A DNA stretch of 59,059 bases from Flavobacterium sp. (GCF_029945805.1 NZ_JAQSDH010000017.1:1-59059), one strand, 5' to 3'; shown: positions 26,487 through 36,737, numbered from the stretch's first letter. Numbers and translations are program-made. The notes: generated by a model not told the origin, from the sequence alone.

Positions 26487-28013
26487 ATGACTACTACAAA
26501 AGCAATTAAATCGGCCTTGATTTCTGTCTTTTCAAAAGATGGTTTAGAGCCGGTAGTTCGCAAACTACACGAACAAAATGTTACTATTTACTCTACTGGC
26601 GGAACAGAAGAATTCATTAATAATCTAGGAATTCCTGTAGTTCCAGTTGAAGATGTTACTTCGTATCCTTCTATCCTTGGCGGAAGAGTTAAAACGTTGC
26701 ACCCTAAAATATTTGGCGGAATTTTAAATCGTCAGGACAACGAAACGGATGTAGCTCAAATGAAAGAATTTGAAATTCCACAACTTGATTTAGTGGTTGT
26801 CGATTTGTATCCGTTTGAAAAAACAGTAGCATCTGACGCAAGTGAAGCCGATATCATTGAGAAGATTGACATTGGTGGAATTTCGTTAATTCGTGCAGCA
26901 GCTAAGAATTTTAAAGACACTGTAATTGTAGCTTCCGTAAATGAATATTCACTTTTGTTGGATTTCATTTCAACCCAAAACGGAGCAACAACATTAGAAC
27001 AAAGAAAATTGTTGGCAACAAAAGCGTTCCACGTTTCTTCTCATTACGATACAGCTATTTTTAATTATTTCAATACTGACGATACATATTTCAAAACAAG
27101 TATTTCGGAAGGACAGATTTTAAGATATGGGGAAAACCCACACCAAAAAGGATTTTTCTTTGGCGAATTTGACAAAATGTTTACCAAATTGCACGGAAAA
27201 GAATTGTCGTATAACAATCTATTAGATGTAGATGCCGCTGTAAATTTGATTGCAGAATTCAAAGACAACGATCCAACATTTGCTATCTTAAAGCACAATA
27301 ACGCATGCGGATTGGCAACAAGAAACACCATTAAAGAAGCTTATTTAACTGCTTTAGCATGCGATCCTACTTCAGCGTTTGGCGGTGTTTTGATTGCTAA
27401 CGAAAAAATAGATTCGGCTACAGCCAACGAAATTAATTCACTTTTCTGTGAAGTAGTTATTGCTCCATCGTATGACGAAGAAGCGGTAGCTATTTTATCT
27501 GAAAAGAAAAACAGAATTATCTTGGTGCAACACAAAGTGGAATTGCCAAACAGTCAAGTTCGAACATGCTTAAACGGATTACTAGTTCAGGATAGAAATA
27601 ACATTACCGACTCAAAAGAAGATTTAAAGGTAGTCAGCAAAACAGCTCCAACCGAACAAGAAACTGCGGATTTATTATTTGCTTCAAAAATTTGTAAAAA
27701 CACTAAATCAAACACGATTGTATTTGCAAAAAACAGTACATTAGTGGCATCAGGAACAGGTCAAACCTCGAGAGTAGATGCTTTGAAACAAGCGATTGAA
27801 AAAGCGATAACTTTTGGTTTTGATTTGAACGGTGCCGTAATGGCGAGTGATGCTTTTTTCCCTTTTCCAGATTGTGTCGAGATGGCTCACAACGCAGGAA
27901 TTACGGCTGTTATTCAACCTGGAGGTTCAATAAAAGATGAATTGAGTATTAATTTTTGTAACGAAAATAAAGTTGCAATGGTATTTACAGGAACGCGTCA
28001 TTTTAAACATTAA
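26487..28013 (+). CDS. purH: bifunctional AICAR formyltransferase / IMP cyclohydrolase
   Basis: The 508-aa enzyme performs the last two steps of IMP synthesis. The N-terminal MGS-like IMP cyclohydrolase domain (~1-130) contains STGGTEEFI and GGRVKTLHPKIFGGIL. The C-terminal AICAR formyltransferase domain contains LRYGENPHQKG, LKHNNACGLA, and SDAFFPFPD. The length agrees with the family (~510-530). The gene lies 52 bases before mreB, but a separate -7 box precedes mreB. Confidence 0.97.
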   Translation: MTTTKAIKSALISVFSKDGLEPVVRKLHEQNVTIYSTGGTEEFINNLGIPVVPVEDVTSYPSILGGRVKTLHPKIFGGILNRQDNETDVAQMKEFEIPQLDLVVVDLYPFEKTVASDASEADIIEKIDIGGISLIRAAAKNFKDTVIVASVNEYSLLLDFISTQNGATTLEQRKLLATKAFHVSSHYDTAIFNYFNTDDTYFKTSISEGQILRYGENPHQKGFFFGEFDKMFTKLHGKELSYNNLLDVDAAVNLIAEFKDNDPTFAILKHNNACGLATRNTIKEAYLTALACDPTSAFGGVLIANEKIDSATANEINSLFCEVVIAPSYDEEAVAILSEKKNRIILVQHKVELPNSQVRTCLNGLLVQDRNNITDSKEDLKVVSKTAPTEQETADLLFASKICKNTKSNTIVFAKNSTLVASGTGQTSRVDALKQAIEKAITFGFDLNGAVMASDAFFPFPDCVEMAHNAGITAVIQPGGSIKDELSINFCNENKVAMVFTGTRHFKH

Positions 28014-28019
28014 TTTGTT

Positions 28020-28027
28020 TAACTTTG
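28020..28027 (+). promoter_or_regulatory. candidate -7 box for the mre operon
   Basis: TAACTTTG lies 38 bases before the mreB ATG and fits TAnnTTTG. No TTG lies 19 bases upstream, so it is only a candidate. Confidence 0.4.
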
Positions 28028-28065
28028 TAGCTTCAATTTTATAAACGTTAAACCCTACATAATCT

Positions 28066-29094
28066 ATGGGATTTTTTGATTTCATGACCGAGGACATCGC
28101 CATTGACCTTGGTACCGCCAACACTCTGATAATACACAACGACAAAGTTGTAATTGACAGCCCTTCAATTGTTGCCAGAGACCGAATATCGGGAAAAATA
28201 ATCGCTGTTGGTAAAGAAGCCAACATGATGCAAGGGAAAACTCATGAAAACATAAAAACAATTCGTCCGTTGAAAGATGGAGTTATTGCCGATTTTGATG
28301 CATCTGAAAAAATGATCAGTATGTTCATCAAAAGCATTCCAGCGTTAAAGAAAAAAATGTTTACACCAGCCCTTAGAATGGTGGTTTGTATTCCATCCGG
28401 AATTACCGAAGTAGAAATGCGTGCGGTTAAAGAAAGTTGCGAGCGTGTAAACGGAAAAGAAGTATACTTAATTCACGAACCAATGGCTGCGGCAATTGGA
28501 ATTGGTATTGATATTATGCAACCAAAAGGAAACATGATTGTTGATATTGGTGGAGGAACAACAGAAATTGCGGTTATCGCTTTAGGCGGAATTGTTTGTG
28601 ATAAATCGGTTAAAATTGCCGGTGACGTTTTCACCAATGACATCGTTTATTACATGAGAACACAGCACAATTTATTTGTGGGTGAAAGTACTGCTGAAAA
28701 AATCAAAATTACTATTGGTGCGGCTACAGATGATTTAGAAACACCACCAGATGACATGTCAGTTCAAGGTCGAGATTTGTTGACTGGAAAACCTAAACAA
28801 GTGGAAGTATCGTATAGAGAAATTGCCAAAGCGTTAGACAAATCTATCCAACGTATTGAAGATGCTATTATGGAAACATTATCTCAAACGCCTCCAGAAT
28901 TAGCAGCTGACATTTACAATACCGGAATTTATCTTGCAGGTGGAGGGTCGATGTTGAGAGGATTAGACAAACGTATTTCTCAAAAAACAGATTTACCAGT
29001 TTATATTGCGGAAGATCCATTAAGAGCGGTTGTTCGCGGAACTGGAATGGCGCTTAAAAATATCCCAAAATTCAGAAGCATACTTATAAAATAG
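28066..29094 (+). CDS. mreB: rod-shape-determining actin MreB
   Basis: The 342-aa actin homologue directs lateral wall synthesis. Phosphate-1 is IDLGTANTLI, phosphate-2 is VDIGGGTTEIAVIAL and the adenosine motif is LAGGGSMLRGL. HEPMAAAIGIG is also present. It heads the operon mreB-mreC-mreD-mrdA-rodA. Confidence 0.98.
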   Translation: MGFFDFMTEDIAIDLGTANTLIIHNDKVVIDSPSIVARDRISGKIIAVGKEANMMQGKTHENIKTIRPLKDGVIADFDASEKMISMFIKSIPALKKKMFTPALRMVVCIPSGITEVEMRAVKESCERVNGKEVYLIHEPMAAAIGIGIDIMQPKGNMIVDIGGGTTEIAVIALGGIVCDKSVKIAGDVFTNDIVYYMRTQHNLFVGESTAEKIKITIGAATDDLETPPDDMSVQGRDLLTGKPKQVEVSYREIAKALDKSIQRIEDAIMETLSQTPPELAADIYNTGIYLAGGGSMLRGLDKRISQKTDLPVYIAEDPLRAVVRGTGMALKNIPKFRSILIK

Positions 29095-29149
29095 TGTTTG
29101 TTGTGAAAACACGAAGCACTGATTACTGAACACTGAACACTAGAAAAAC

Positions 29150-29977
29150 ATGCAGCAGATTTTTAATTTTATACTAAAAAACAGTAATCGCTTACTGTTT
29201 TTGCTGCTTTTAGTAATCTCCTTTTCGCTTACAATTCAGTCCCATTCATTTCATAAAAGTAAAATCATAAGTTCGGCCAATTTCTTTACCGGCGGAATTT
29301 ACGAAAAAGTAAATAATATTGACGAATATTTTGGCTTAAGGGCTCAAAATGAAGAATTAGCAAAAGAAAATGCGCGTTTAAAATCTCTCGTGTTTAATCA
29401 ACAAGACACCACTAAACTTCCACAGATTGATTCGATTAAAGGCGTTAAAAAAACAGCAATCCTTGTTGCAAAAGTAATTCACAACTCCTATAGCATTCAG
29501 GAAAACTTTATCACAATTAACAAAGGCTCAGCTTTAGGCATCAAACCTGATATGGGCGTAATCAACAGCGCGGGAATTGTTGGTATTGTCGACAAAACTT
29601 CTAAAAATTATGCTACCATTATTAGTGTTTTGAATATCAATTCGAAAATTAATGCGAAAATTAAGAAATCGAATCACTTTGGCTCTTTAGTCTGGAACGG
29701 GAAAAGCACAGGTTTTGCTCAATTGATTGATGTTCCGCGTTTGGCGGGAGTACGCAAAGGCGATACTATTGTAACTGGTGGACAGTCCATCATCTTTCCA
29801 GAAAATATTGGTATTGGAACCATTTACAAAGTTTATATTGATGACCTAACAAATTATTACACTTTAGATATTAAGCTGTTTAATGACATGACGAATTTAG
29901 GACACGTCTACGTAATCAAACAAAAAGATGCTGACGAAGTACATAATTTAGAAAATCAAAGCAAAAAAGATGAATAG
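29150..29977 (+). CDS. mreC: rod-shape-determining protein MreC
   Basis: The 275-aa bitopic protein has a span at ~12-30 (RLLFLLLLVISFSL), a coiled coil at ~50-80 (LRAQNEELAKENARLKSLVF) and a periplasmic beta-rich MreC domain with INSAGIVGIV and VTGGQSIIFPENIGIG. It scaffolds the elongasome between MreB and PBP2/RodA. The 55-base gap before it carries ACTGAAC-type repeats. It overlaps mreD by eight bases. Confidence 0.94.
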   Translation: MQQIFNFILKNSNRLLFLLLLVISFSLTIQSHSFHKSKIISSANFFTGGIYEKVNNIDEYFGLRAQNEELAKENARLKSLVFNQQDTTKLPQIDSIKGVKKTAILVAKVIHNSYSIQENFITINKGSALGIKPDMGVINSAGIVGIVDKTSKNYATIISVLNINSKINAKIKKSNHFGSLVWNGKSTGFAQLIDVPRLAGVRKGDTIVTGGQSIIFPENIGIGTIYKVYIDDLTNYYTLDIKLFNDMTNLGHVYVIKQKDADEVHNLENQSKKDE

Positions 29978-30476
29978 TACCTTACTAGCCAATATTGGTC
30001 GCTTTATCTTGTTGCTTGCAGCACAGGTTTTGATATTCAACAGGATTGACTTGTTTGGATTCATAAATCCGTTTCCGTATGTACTTTTTATAATTCTTTA
30101 TCCCGTAAACGGAAATAAGAGTGGCTTATTGGTAGCCAGCTTTTTTTTAGGTTTATTGATGGATATGTTCTGGAATTCCGGCGGGGTTCATGCTGCAGCT
30201 TGTGTGGTTCTAGCCTATTATCGCCCATCTATCTTTAAATTTTCTTTTGGACTAAGCTACGAATATCAAACAGTGAAATTAAATGATGTTTTGACACCTG
30301 AACGTTTTTCGTTCATTCTGATTTCGGTTGTGCTGCATCACTTTGTTTTATTCATTTTGGAAGTATTCAAAATCAGTTTCATTTGGGATATTTTAGTACG
30401 GACTTTCTTAAGTACTATCTTCACTATTATCACTTGTATTATTATCATTTATATCATTAAGCCAAGTAAACGATGA
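29970..30476 (+). CDS. mreD: rod-shape-determining protein MreD
   Basis: This is a 168-aa membrane protein with about five spans. Typical positions are the LLLAAQVLIFNRIDLFGFINPF N-terminus (in pieces) and a GLLMDMFWNSGGVHAAACV segment resembling the conserved D-x-hydrophobic part of MreD. It overlaps mreC by eight and mrdA by four bases, which fixes its identity by context. Confidence 0.9.
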   Translation: MNSTLLANIGRFILLLAAQVLIFNRIDLFGFINPFPYVLFIILYPVNGNKSGLLVASFFLGLLMDMFWNSGGVHAAACVVLAYYRPSIFKFSFGLSYEYQTVKLNDVLTPERFSFILISVVLHHFVLFILEVFKISFIWDILVRTFLSTIFTIITCIIIIYIIKPSKR

Positions 30477-32428
30477 GAAAAGTTTTGTTGCCCACAATCA
30501 TTTTCATTGCCACAATTTTACTTATAATGCGTCTGTTTTACCTTCAAGTAATCGATGATTCATTAAAATTAAAATCGGATAATAACGCTATTAAAATAAG
30601 CTATGATTATCCAGAACGCGGTTACATCTACGACAGAAACGGCAAACTTTTAGTGGCCAACCAACCTTCTTATGACATCATGGTGATCCCTAAAGATGTT
30701 AAAGAGTTAGATACCACAGAGTTCTGTTCCTTGTTAAAAATTACGAAAGAGGAGTTCCTTAAAAAAATTGCTAAGGCAAAAATTTACAGTCCAAGACTTC
30801 CTTCTGTATTTTTGTCACAACTTAACAAAAAAGAATATGCTGCTTTTCAGGAAATTCAGCGAAAATTTGTTGGCTTTTACATTCAGAAACGTGCATTACG
30901 AGATTATCAAGTAGCCTTTGGAGCCAATGTATTTGGTTTTATAACACAAGTAAATGATAAAATAATTGAGAAAAACGATTATTACAGAAGCGGTGATTTA
31001 ATAGGAAGACAAGGAGTTGAAGAAAGTTACGAGGATATTCTACGTGGTATTAAAGGGGTGAAATACATTCAGAAAGACAAATACAATAGAGATATCGGGT
31101 CGTACAAAGAAGGAAAATTTGATACTATATCCGTTCAGGGTAAAGACATTACGCTGTCCATTGATGCTGAACTTCAAAAATATGGAGAAGAATTAATGAT
31201 TAATAAACGTGGTGGCATAGTAGCCATCGAACCAAAAACAGGTGAGATTCTAGCTTTAGTTACCGCGCCTTCTTATGATCCGGCTATTCTTGTTGGAAGA
31301 CAACGGTCCAAAAATTACACTATGTTATATCATGATTCTATCGCTAAACCATTATACGACAGAGGTTTATTAGCAGAATACACGCCAGGATCACCCTTTA
31401 AGATTCTAACGGGTTTAGTAGCTTTGCAAGAAGGTGCTATTGATGAAAGTACTTCTTTTGTTTGTCGACACGGATTTAGTTATGCCCCTGGTCGTTTCAT
31501 GAAATGCCACTGCCACGGAGGTGCTTTGCAACTTCACCGAGGAATTTATGAATCGTGCAATACTTTTTTTGCAAGTTCGTATATGAAAACCATCGACAAA
31601 TATGGCAATCCGCCTAAAGGAGTTGATGTGTGGAGCAATCACTTAAAGAGTTTTGGTTTAGGACAATTCATGGGGTATGATTTACCAACTGGAAGAAAAG
31701 GAAATCTACCCACATCTAAAACTTATAAAAAAATGTATCCGGGTTGGGCTTGGTCTAGTAAAACAATCGTTTCCAATGCAATTGGTCAGGGAGAAGTTTT
31801 GATGACACCCATTCAGCTAGCGAATATGATTGCTGCAGTGGCCAATCGCGGTTACTATTACACGCCTCATATTATCAAAAAAATTAAAGGCGGAACTATA
31901 GACAAACGTTTCCGAACGAAGCATGTGACTACTGTTGATAAAAAATATTTTGAACCAATGGTAAGCGGATTGTTTGATGTTTATAATATGGGAACGGCAC
32001 ACGGATTGAATGTGGAAGGAATCGAGATTTGTGGAAAAACAGGAACGGCTGAAAACTTTGCCAAAATAAACGGTAAACGAGTAAAACTCCAAGACCACTC
32101 TATTTTTGTTGCCTTTGCTCCAAAGGATAATCCAAAGATAGCAATAGCTGTATTTGTAGAAAACGGATATTGGGGTTCACGATGGGCTGGTCCGATAACA
32201 AGTTTAATGATTGAAAAATACATCAAGAGAAAAATCACCAGAACCGATTTAGAAAAACGAATGCTAGAAGGAAGTCTTCAGGGTGAATACAATAAATATT
32301 TATCAAAACCGATAGTTGATACATTAATTAAAACGAAAGTTGACAGTCCTTCTATACCCCTCATAGCAAAACCCCAAACTAAAGTTGAAAAGCCAGAAGT
32401 TAAAGTAGAAGAAACTCCAGAAAATTAA
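30473..32428 (+). CDS. mrdA: elongation transpeptidase PBP2 (MrdA)
   Basis: This 651-aa class B penicillin-binding protein has one span (~7-25), a pedestal domain, and the transpeptidase domain: SxxK at Ser307-Lys310 (PGSPFK), SCN at 361-363, and KTGTAEN at 522-528. Between the first two motifs lies a Cys/His cluster (Cys331, His333, Cys345, His346, Cys347, His348) that could bind metal. With RodA it builds lateral wall. The C-terminus is a Pro/Lys/Glu-rich tail. It overlaps mreD by four bases. Confidence 0.96.
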   Translation: MRKVLLPTIIFIATILLIMRLFYLQVIDDSLKLKSDNNAIKISYDYPERGYIYDRNGKLLVANQPSYDIMVIPKDVKELDTTEFCSLLKITKEEFLKKIAKAKIYSPRLPSVFLSQLNKKEYAAFQEIQRKFVGFYIQKRALRDYQVAFGANVFGFITQVNDKIIEKNDYYRSGDLIGRQGVEESYEDILRGIKGVKYIQKDKYNRDIGSYKEGKFDTISVQGKDITLSIDAELQKYGEELMINKRGGIVAIEPKTGEILALVTAPSYDPAILVGRQRSKNYTMLYHDSIAKPLYDRGLLAEYTPGSPFKILTGLVALQEGAIDESTSFVCRHGFSYAPGRFMKCHCHGGALQLHRGIYESCNTFFASSYMKTIDKYGNPPKGVDVWSNHLKSFGLGQFMGYDLPTGRKGNLPTSKTYKKMYPGWAWSSKTIVSNAIGQGEVLMTPIQLANMIAAVANRGYYYTPHIIKKIKGGTIDKRFRTKHVTTVDKKYFEPMVSGLFDVYNMGTAHGLNVEGIEICGKTGTAENFAKINGKRVKLQDHSIFVAFAPKDNPKIAIAVFVENGYWGSRWAGPITSLMIEKYIKRKITRTDLEKRMLEGSLQGEYNKYLSKPIVDTLIKTKVDSPSIPLIAKPQTKVEKPEVKVEETPEN

Positions 32429-32439
32429 TTTCAAGGAAA

Positions 32440-33699
32440 ATGAAAAATCAAAGTGTAACAAATAATTTAGATTGGATAAGCATCGGCATCTATATTGCAT
32501 TAGTGATATTAGGATGGCTGAATATTTACTCGTCTTCATTATCTTCTATTGCTGAAGAAAGTTCCATTTTTGATTTTACTCAAATTTATGGTAAGCAGTT
32601 TATGTTTATCATTCTTTCGATTCCTTTGATTTTTGTTATTTTATCAGTTGATGGCAAGTTTTACGAAAAATTCTCAAGCGTCATTTATGTCGTCGGTTTG
32701 TTGTCTTTAGCTGGTTTATTTGTATTTGGTAAAACGATAAAAGGACAAGCCAATTGGTATTCTTTCGGTTCTTTCAGTTTACAACCTGCCGAATTCGTTA
32801 AAGCTGCTACAGCATTGGCTTTAGCAAAATATTTAAGCGATGTTCAAGTTAATTTAAAAGACAAAAACAGACAAATTCAGGCGTTAGGTATTCTTTTCTT
32901 ACCTATACTATTGATTGTTCCTCACGATCCAGGAAGTGCCTTAATTTACAGTATTTTTATTATAGTTTTATATAGGGAAGGTTTACCGTCTTGGTATGTT
33001 TGGACTGGATTTATTGCTTTGGTTTTATTTGTTTTAGCTTTGGTTATAAAACCATTAGTAATATGTGGAATTGCGTTATTAGTCATCCTTTTTATTTATT
33101 TCAGAAGCCGATTGATTAACCGTAATTGGATTCTGAGCACGGTACTATTCCTTACCATTGGTGGATTCGTTTTTTCGGTCGATTATGTTTTTGAGAATGT
33201 TTTCAAGCAACATCACCGCGACCGATTTAATATTCTACTTGGAAAAGAAGTTGATATGAAAGGTATCGGATACAATACTAATCAATCTGAAATTGCGATA
33301 GGTTCTGGAGGACTCTTTGGTAAAGGATACCTGGAAGGCACGCAAACCAAAGGAGGATTTGTTCCAGAACAACACACCGATTATATTTTTACTACTGTTG
33401 GTGAAGAATGGGGATTTCTAGGTTGCCTTTTCGTAATAGCGCTTTTTGTTTCTTTAATAATGCGAATTATCTATTTAGCAGAACGACAGAAAACGAAATT
33501 TAGTCGCGTATATGGTTATTGTGTTGCGGGAATATTGTTCATACACTTTTTTGTAAATATTGCAATGGTCGCAGGGATATTCCCAACTATTGGAGTGCCA
33601 CTTCCTTTCTTTTCTTATGGAGGTTCCGGATTATGGGGTTTCACCATTTTACTTTTTATCTTCTTAAAAATGGATGCCAATAAGGTTAACGAATGGTAG
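32440..33699 (+). CDS. rodA: SEDS-family peptidoglycan polymerase RodA
   Basis: The 419-aa polytopic enzyme (about ten spans) polymerises lateral peptidoglycan with PBP2. It shows LQPAEFVKAATALALAKYL, VPHDPGSALIYS with the catalytic Asp region, VPEQHTDYIFTTVGEEWGF and the C-terminal FFSYGGSGLWGF. It is the second SEDS protein in the window (the other is FtsW), and ends the elongation operon. Confidence 0.96.
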   Translation: MKNQSVTNNLDWISIGIYIALVILGWLNIYSSSLSSIAEESSIFDFTQIYGKQFMFIILSIPLIFVILSVDGKFYEKFSSVIYVVGLLSLAGLFVFGKTIKGQANWYSFGSFSLQPAEFVKAATALALAKYLSDVQVNLKDKNRQIQALGILFLPILLIVPHDPGSALIYSIFIIVLYREGLPSWYVWTGFIALVLFVLALVIKPLVICGIALLVILFIYFRSRLINRNWILSTVLFLTIGGFVFSVDYVFENVFKQHHRDRFNILLGKEVDMKGIGYNTNQSEIAIGSGGLFGKGYLEGTQTKGGFVPEQHTDYIFTTVGEEWGFLGCLFVIALFVSLIMRIIYLAERQKTKFSRVYGYCVAGILFIHFFVNIAMVAGIFPTIGVPLPFFSYGGSGLWGFTILLFIFLKMDANKVNEW

Positions 33700-33767
33700 A
33701 TCAATAAATTATTGAGTTCCGACTTTAATATGCAAGCGTTTCTGCTTAACTTTTCTATATCCTTGAA

Positions 33768-34271
33768 ATGAAACTTAAACTTATTGCATTAGTATTTCTT
33801 TTGAAAGTTGTTCCATCAATGACACAAGAAAAAAAAGTTTAAGATATAAAACAAACCGATACAACTTCACAAAAAAAACAGAAATAGGAGCTGCGGCTAC
33901 TTTATCAACTGCACAAATTTTAGAAATTCAGAAAACACTTTAGCCAATAAGAAAAAAGCTAAAATCAGATGCTGAACGCGAAGCAAAAGCAGTAGCAAAA
34001 GAACAAAAAAGCTAGAAAAAGAACAGAAACGTTTTGAAAAAACACAAGATAGAATTTCCGATGCTGAAAAGCATATCATCAAATTAAAGGATAAGATTAC
34101 TAACAAAAAGGGACGACTTGATAAGATGAACGCCAAATTAGCCAAAGACAAACGAAAAGGAAAGCGGAGTGACATTGATATTGAGAAAGAAAACATCAAG
34201 ATCAGCAAGCAATCAAAATACAAGAATTACAACAAGATATTGATAAGAACGAAAGAAACTTAATAAATTAA
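33768..34271 (+). pseudogene. decayed gene for a secreted coiled-coil protein
   Basis: An ATG at 33768 opens a signal peptide (MKLKLIALVFLLKVVPSM) that meets a TAA stop at 33840-33842. Joining the frames gives a plausible Lys/Glu/Ala-rich coiled coil (LSTAQILEIQ, DAEREAKAVAKEQ, FEKTQDRISDAEKHI, ELQQDIDKNERNL), ending in TAA at 34269-34271. Frame changes are needed near 33875, 33940, 33963, 34010 and 34217, mostly in A-rich runs. The amino-acid pattern is still good, so loss is recent, or several single-base errors cluster here. Neighbouring genes are intact. The original role is unknown. Confidence 0.75.
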
Positions 34272-34309
34272 AAAAAATAGCCATCCGATCGGATGGCTAT
34301 TTTTTTTTG
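34272..34309. terminator. bidirectional terminator
   Basis: A perfect palindrome (ATAGCCATCC / GGATGGCTAT around GATC) is flanked by A and T runs. It separates the plus-strand pseudogene from the convergent protease gene. Confidence 0.9.
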
Positions 34310-34319
34310 TGCAATAAGA

Positions 34320-36590
34320 TTACGATTTCACTAATTTTTCTTTTTTAGATTTTGCTGTTAAACCTTTATTATTCTCCGATTGCAAGTCATTTAAAATATG
34401 AATGGCTTCCTCAACATAGATATCCTTTGATAAACTTTCGTGCCATCTATCGCGTTTTTCTTTTAGAACGGTGTCTTTGTTCATTTCATCAACTTCATAA
34501 GGAAGCGAATTGAATTTAAACGAATTTTTATAGTCAACAATAGGTTTGTATTTTTTATTTTTTTCATCCAATGCCTTTTGTTCAGCTTTAAATTTATCAA
34601 TATTTAAGCTATATACATTTTCTTTATTGCGTTCGTCTAACCATTTAGCATTATCATCAATTAGGTTCAACTGCGCATTATTACTCATTCGCTCTCTACT
34701 TTTTGAAATAGCTAAATCAAAGTTATTTTGCTTGTCCCAAACTTTATAATCGGCAGCATCAATTTTGTCCCAAGGCATAGCATTATCAATATCCCGCTCT
34801 CCCATTTTCAGATAAGCATATCTATCTGGAATAGCAACATCACTTTTTACCCCTTCTAGTTGCGTTGAACCACCGTTTATTCTATAGAATTTTTGAGTGG
34901 TAGTTTTCAATGCTCCTAAATCACCATAAGTGCTTCCGCGAACAAACTGATTTAAGTCGATTACATTCTGAACCGTTCCTTTTCCGTAAGATTGTTTACT
35001 TCCAATGATAACACCACGTTTGTAATCCTGAATCGCAGCAGCCAATATCTCTGAAGCCGATGCCGAAAATTCATTGATCATTACCACAAGTGGCCCATCC
35101 CATTGCACTTTTGCATCTCTATCATAGAGTACTTCTTTTTTTCCTGCTGCCGATTTGATTTGTACAATTGGCCCTTGATCTATAAAAAGACCTGCAATAT
35201 CAACCACCGTTTTCAATGAACCTCCTCCATTATCTCTAACGTCCATAACGATTCCTTGAACACCAGCTTTTTTCAATCTCTCCACTTCTAAAGCAACGTC
35301 TTTTCCAGCATCACGACTATTTTGATCTTCAAAATCAATGTAAAATTTCGGTAAATAAATAATTCCGTATTTGAATCCGTCCTTCTCAACAATACTAGAT
35401 TTAACGTAAGTTTCTTCTATTTCAACTTGATCGCGTATAATCGTAATCACTTTAATGGTTCCATCTTGTTTTTTCACAGTCAAACGAACTTCTGTTCCTT
35501 TTGGACCTTTGATTTTTTTAACCACATCATCCAATCGCATACCAACAACATCAATAGGTTCGCCATCTGCTTGCGCAACTTTTAAAACAACATCTCCTGC
35601 CTCTAGTTGTTTTCCTCTCCAGGCTGGTCCTCCAGAGATTAACTCAGTAATTTCTGTAAAGTCACTTTTCTTTTGTAAACGCGCACCAATTCCCTCTAAT
35701 TTCCCACTGATACTAACATCAAATTTCTCTTTTTCGCTTGCGCCAAAATAAGAAGTATGTGGATCAAAACGAGAAGCTATTGCATTAATAAAAACAGAGA
35801 ACCAATCTTCTCGATCTAAATCTTTAATGAAATTAAAGTTATCATCCAAAGAAGACAAGGTACTTTCACGAGTTTCTTTTTCGAGTTGTTCGTAAGATTT
35901 CGGAGTTTGATTTTTCTTTTTCTCAACATCAGCGATAAATTTCTTTTCGCTTTCATCAGTTAGAGCATCGCCTTGAGTTTCTCTAAAATCTTTTAATTTT
36001 TCATCTAAAGTTTTATTTTTATCTTTAACTAAATTATCTTCTAATTTTTGCTTTTCCACTAAAGACGCCAACGCAGATAGTTTAACTTGTAGCCGCCATC
36101 TTTCTTTTAACTCCTGAGTGTTTTTTGCAAAAGGAAGTTTTTCATAATCAGTATTAATAGATTCGATTTTTTTGTAATCAAATGGGGAACTTAAAACCTG
36201 TTTGTAGTACTCTTTGCTCTCTTCCATCCGTTTCATCAAACGAGAATATGTCAAATCAAAAAATGTCAAATCTTTGTTTAAAATTTCATCATCAATTTGA
36301 GTTTCATATTTTGCAAATTCATCAATATCAGACTGAAGAAAGAAACGTTTAGAAGGATCAATCGCATTTAAATAATCTTTATAAACTCCTTTTGAGAATG
36401 TATCATCTATAGCAGCAGGATTATAATGTCCTTTTTCGATTACAAATGTTAACAGTTCTATCAACATTTTATCTTTTTCTGGATCAGAGGCTTTTTCTTT
36501 TGGAATAAAACTCCAAAGTCCAGCGGCTAGGGCTGTGACTAATAGAATAATCTTATAGTTCCTTTTCATAAATTGAATTATTTTATTCAT
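34320..36590 (-). CDS. prc: tail-specific (carboxy-terminal processing) protease, S41 family
   Basis: The 756-aa periplasmic protease has an N-terminal membrane anchor or signal (KIILLVTALAAGLWSF), a helical N-terminal domain, a PDZ domain at ~260-350 (ISGGPAWRGKQLEAGDVVLKV, in pieces), and the S41 catalytic core: the Ser in NEFSASASEIL and the Lys in QSYGKGTVQ. DVRDNGGGSL is also typical. It trims or degrades envelope proteins, and in E. coli affects peptidoglycan hydrolases. No operon partner. Confidence 0.93.
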   Translation of the reverse strand: MNKIIQFMKRNYKIILLVTALAAGLWSFIPKEKASDPEKDKMLIELLTFVIEKGHYNPAAIDDTFSKGVYKDYLNAIDPSKRFFLQSDIDEFAKYETQIDDEILNKDLTFFDLTYSRLMKRMEESKEYYKQVLSSPFDYKKIESINTDYEKLPFAKNTQELKERWRLQVKLSALASLVEKQKLEDNLVKDKNKTLDEKLKDFRETQGDALTDESEKKFIADVEKKKNQTPKSYEQLEKETRESTLSSLDDNFNFIKDLDREDWFSVFINAIASRFDPHTSYFGASEKEKFDVSISGKLEGIGARLQKKSDFTEITELISGGPAWRGKQLEAGDVVLKVAQADGEPIDVVGMRLDDVVKKIKGPKGTEVRLTVKKQDGTIKVITIIRDQVEIEETYVKSSIVEKDGFKYGIIYLPKFYIDFEDQNSRDAGKDVALEVERLKKAGVQGIVMDVRDNGGGSLKTVVDIAGLFIDQGPIVQIKSAAGKKEVLYDRDAKVQWDGPLVVMINEFSASASEILAAAIQDYKRGVIIGSKQSYGKGTVQNVIDLNQFVRGSTYGDLGALKTTTQKFYRINGGSTQLEGVKSDVAIPDRYAYLKMGERDIDNAMPWDKIDAADYKVWDKQNNFDLAISKSRERMSNNAQLNLIDDNAKWLDERNKENVYSLNIDKFKAEQKALDEKNKKYKPIVDYKNSFKFNSLPYEVDEMNKDTVLKEKRDRWHESLSKDIYVEEAIHILNDLQSENNKGLTAKSKKEKLVKS

Positions 36591-36737
36591 TAAATTTTAG
36601 TCTAAAGTAAACAAAAAACCATGCCAAGAATTTCAAATTGCGATAAATTTTTGTTAAAAATCCCTATTTCGGTTGGTCTGTATACCATTCAGGTTCAAAG
36701 TTATGAAAATGCATCAATACTAATCTTAAAAATAGTT

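Noticed and set aside
33897..34223. 108-aa minus-strand ORF over the decayed gene
   Set aside because: It is a shadow of the A-rich coiled-coil coding pattern on the other strand (Leu/Ser/Phe-rich, no start context).
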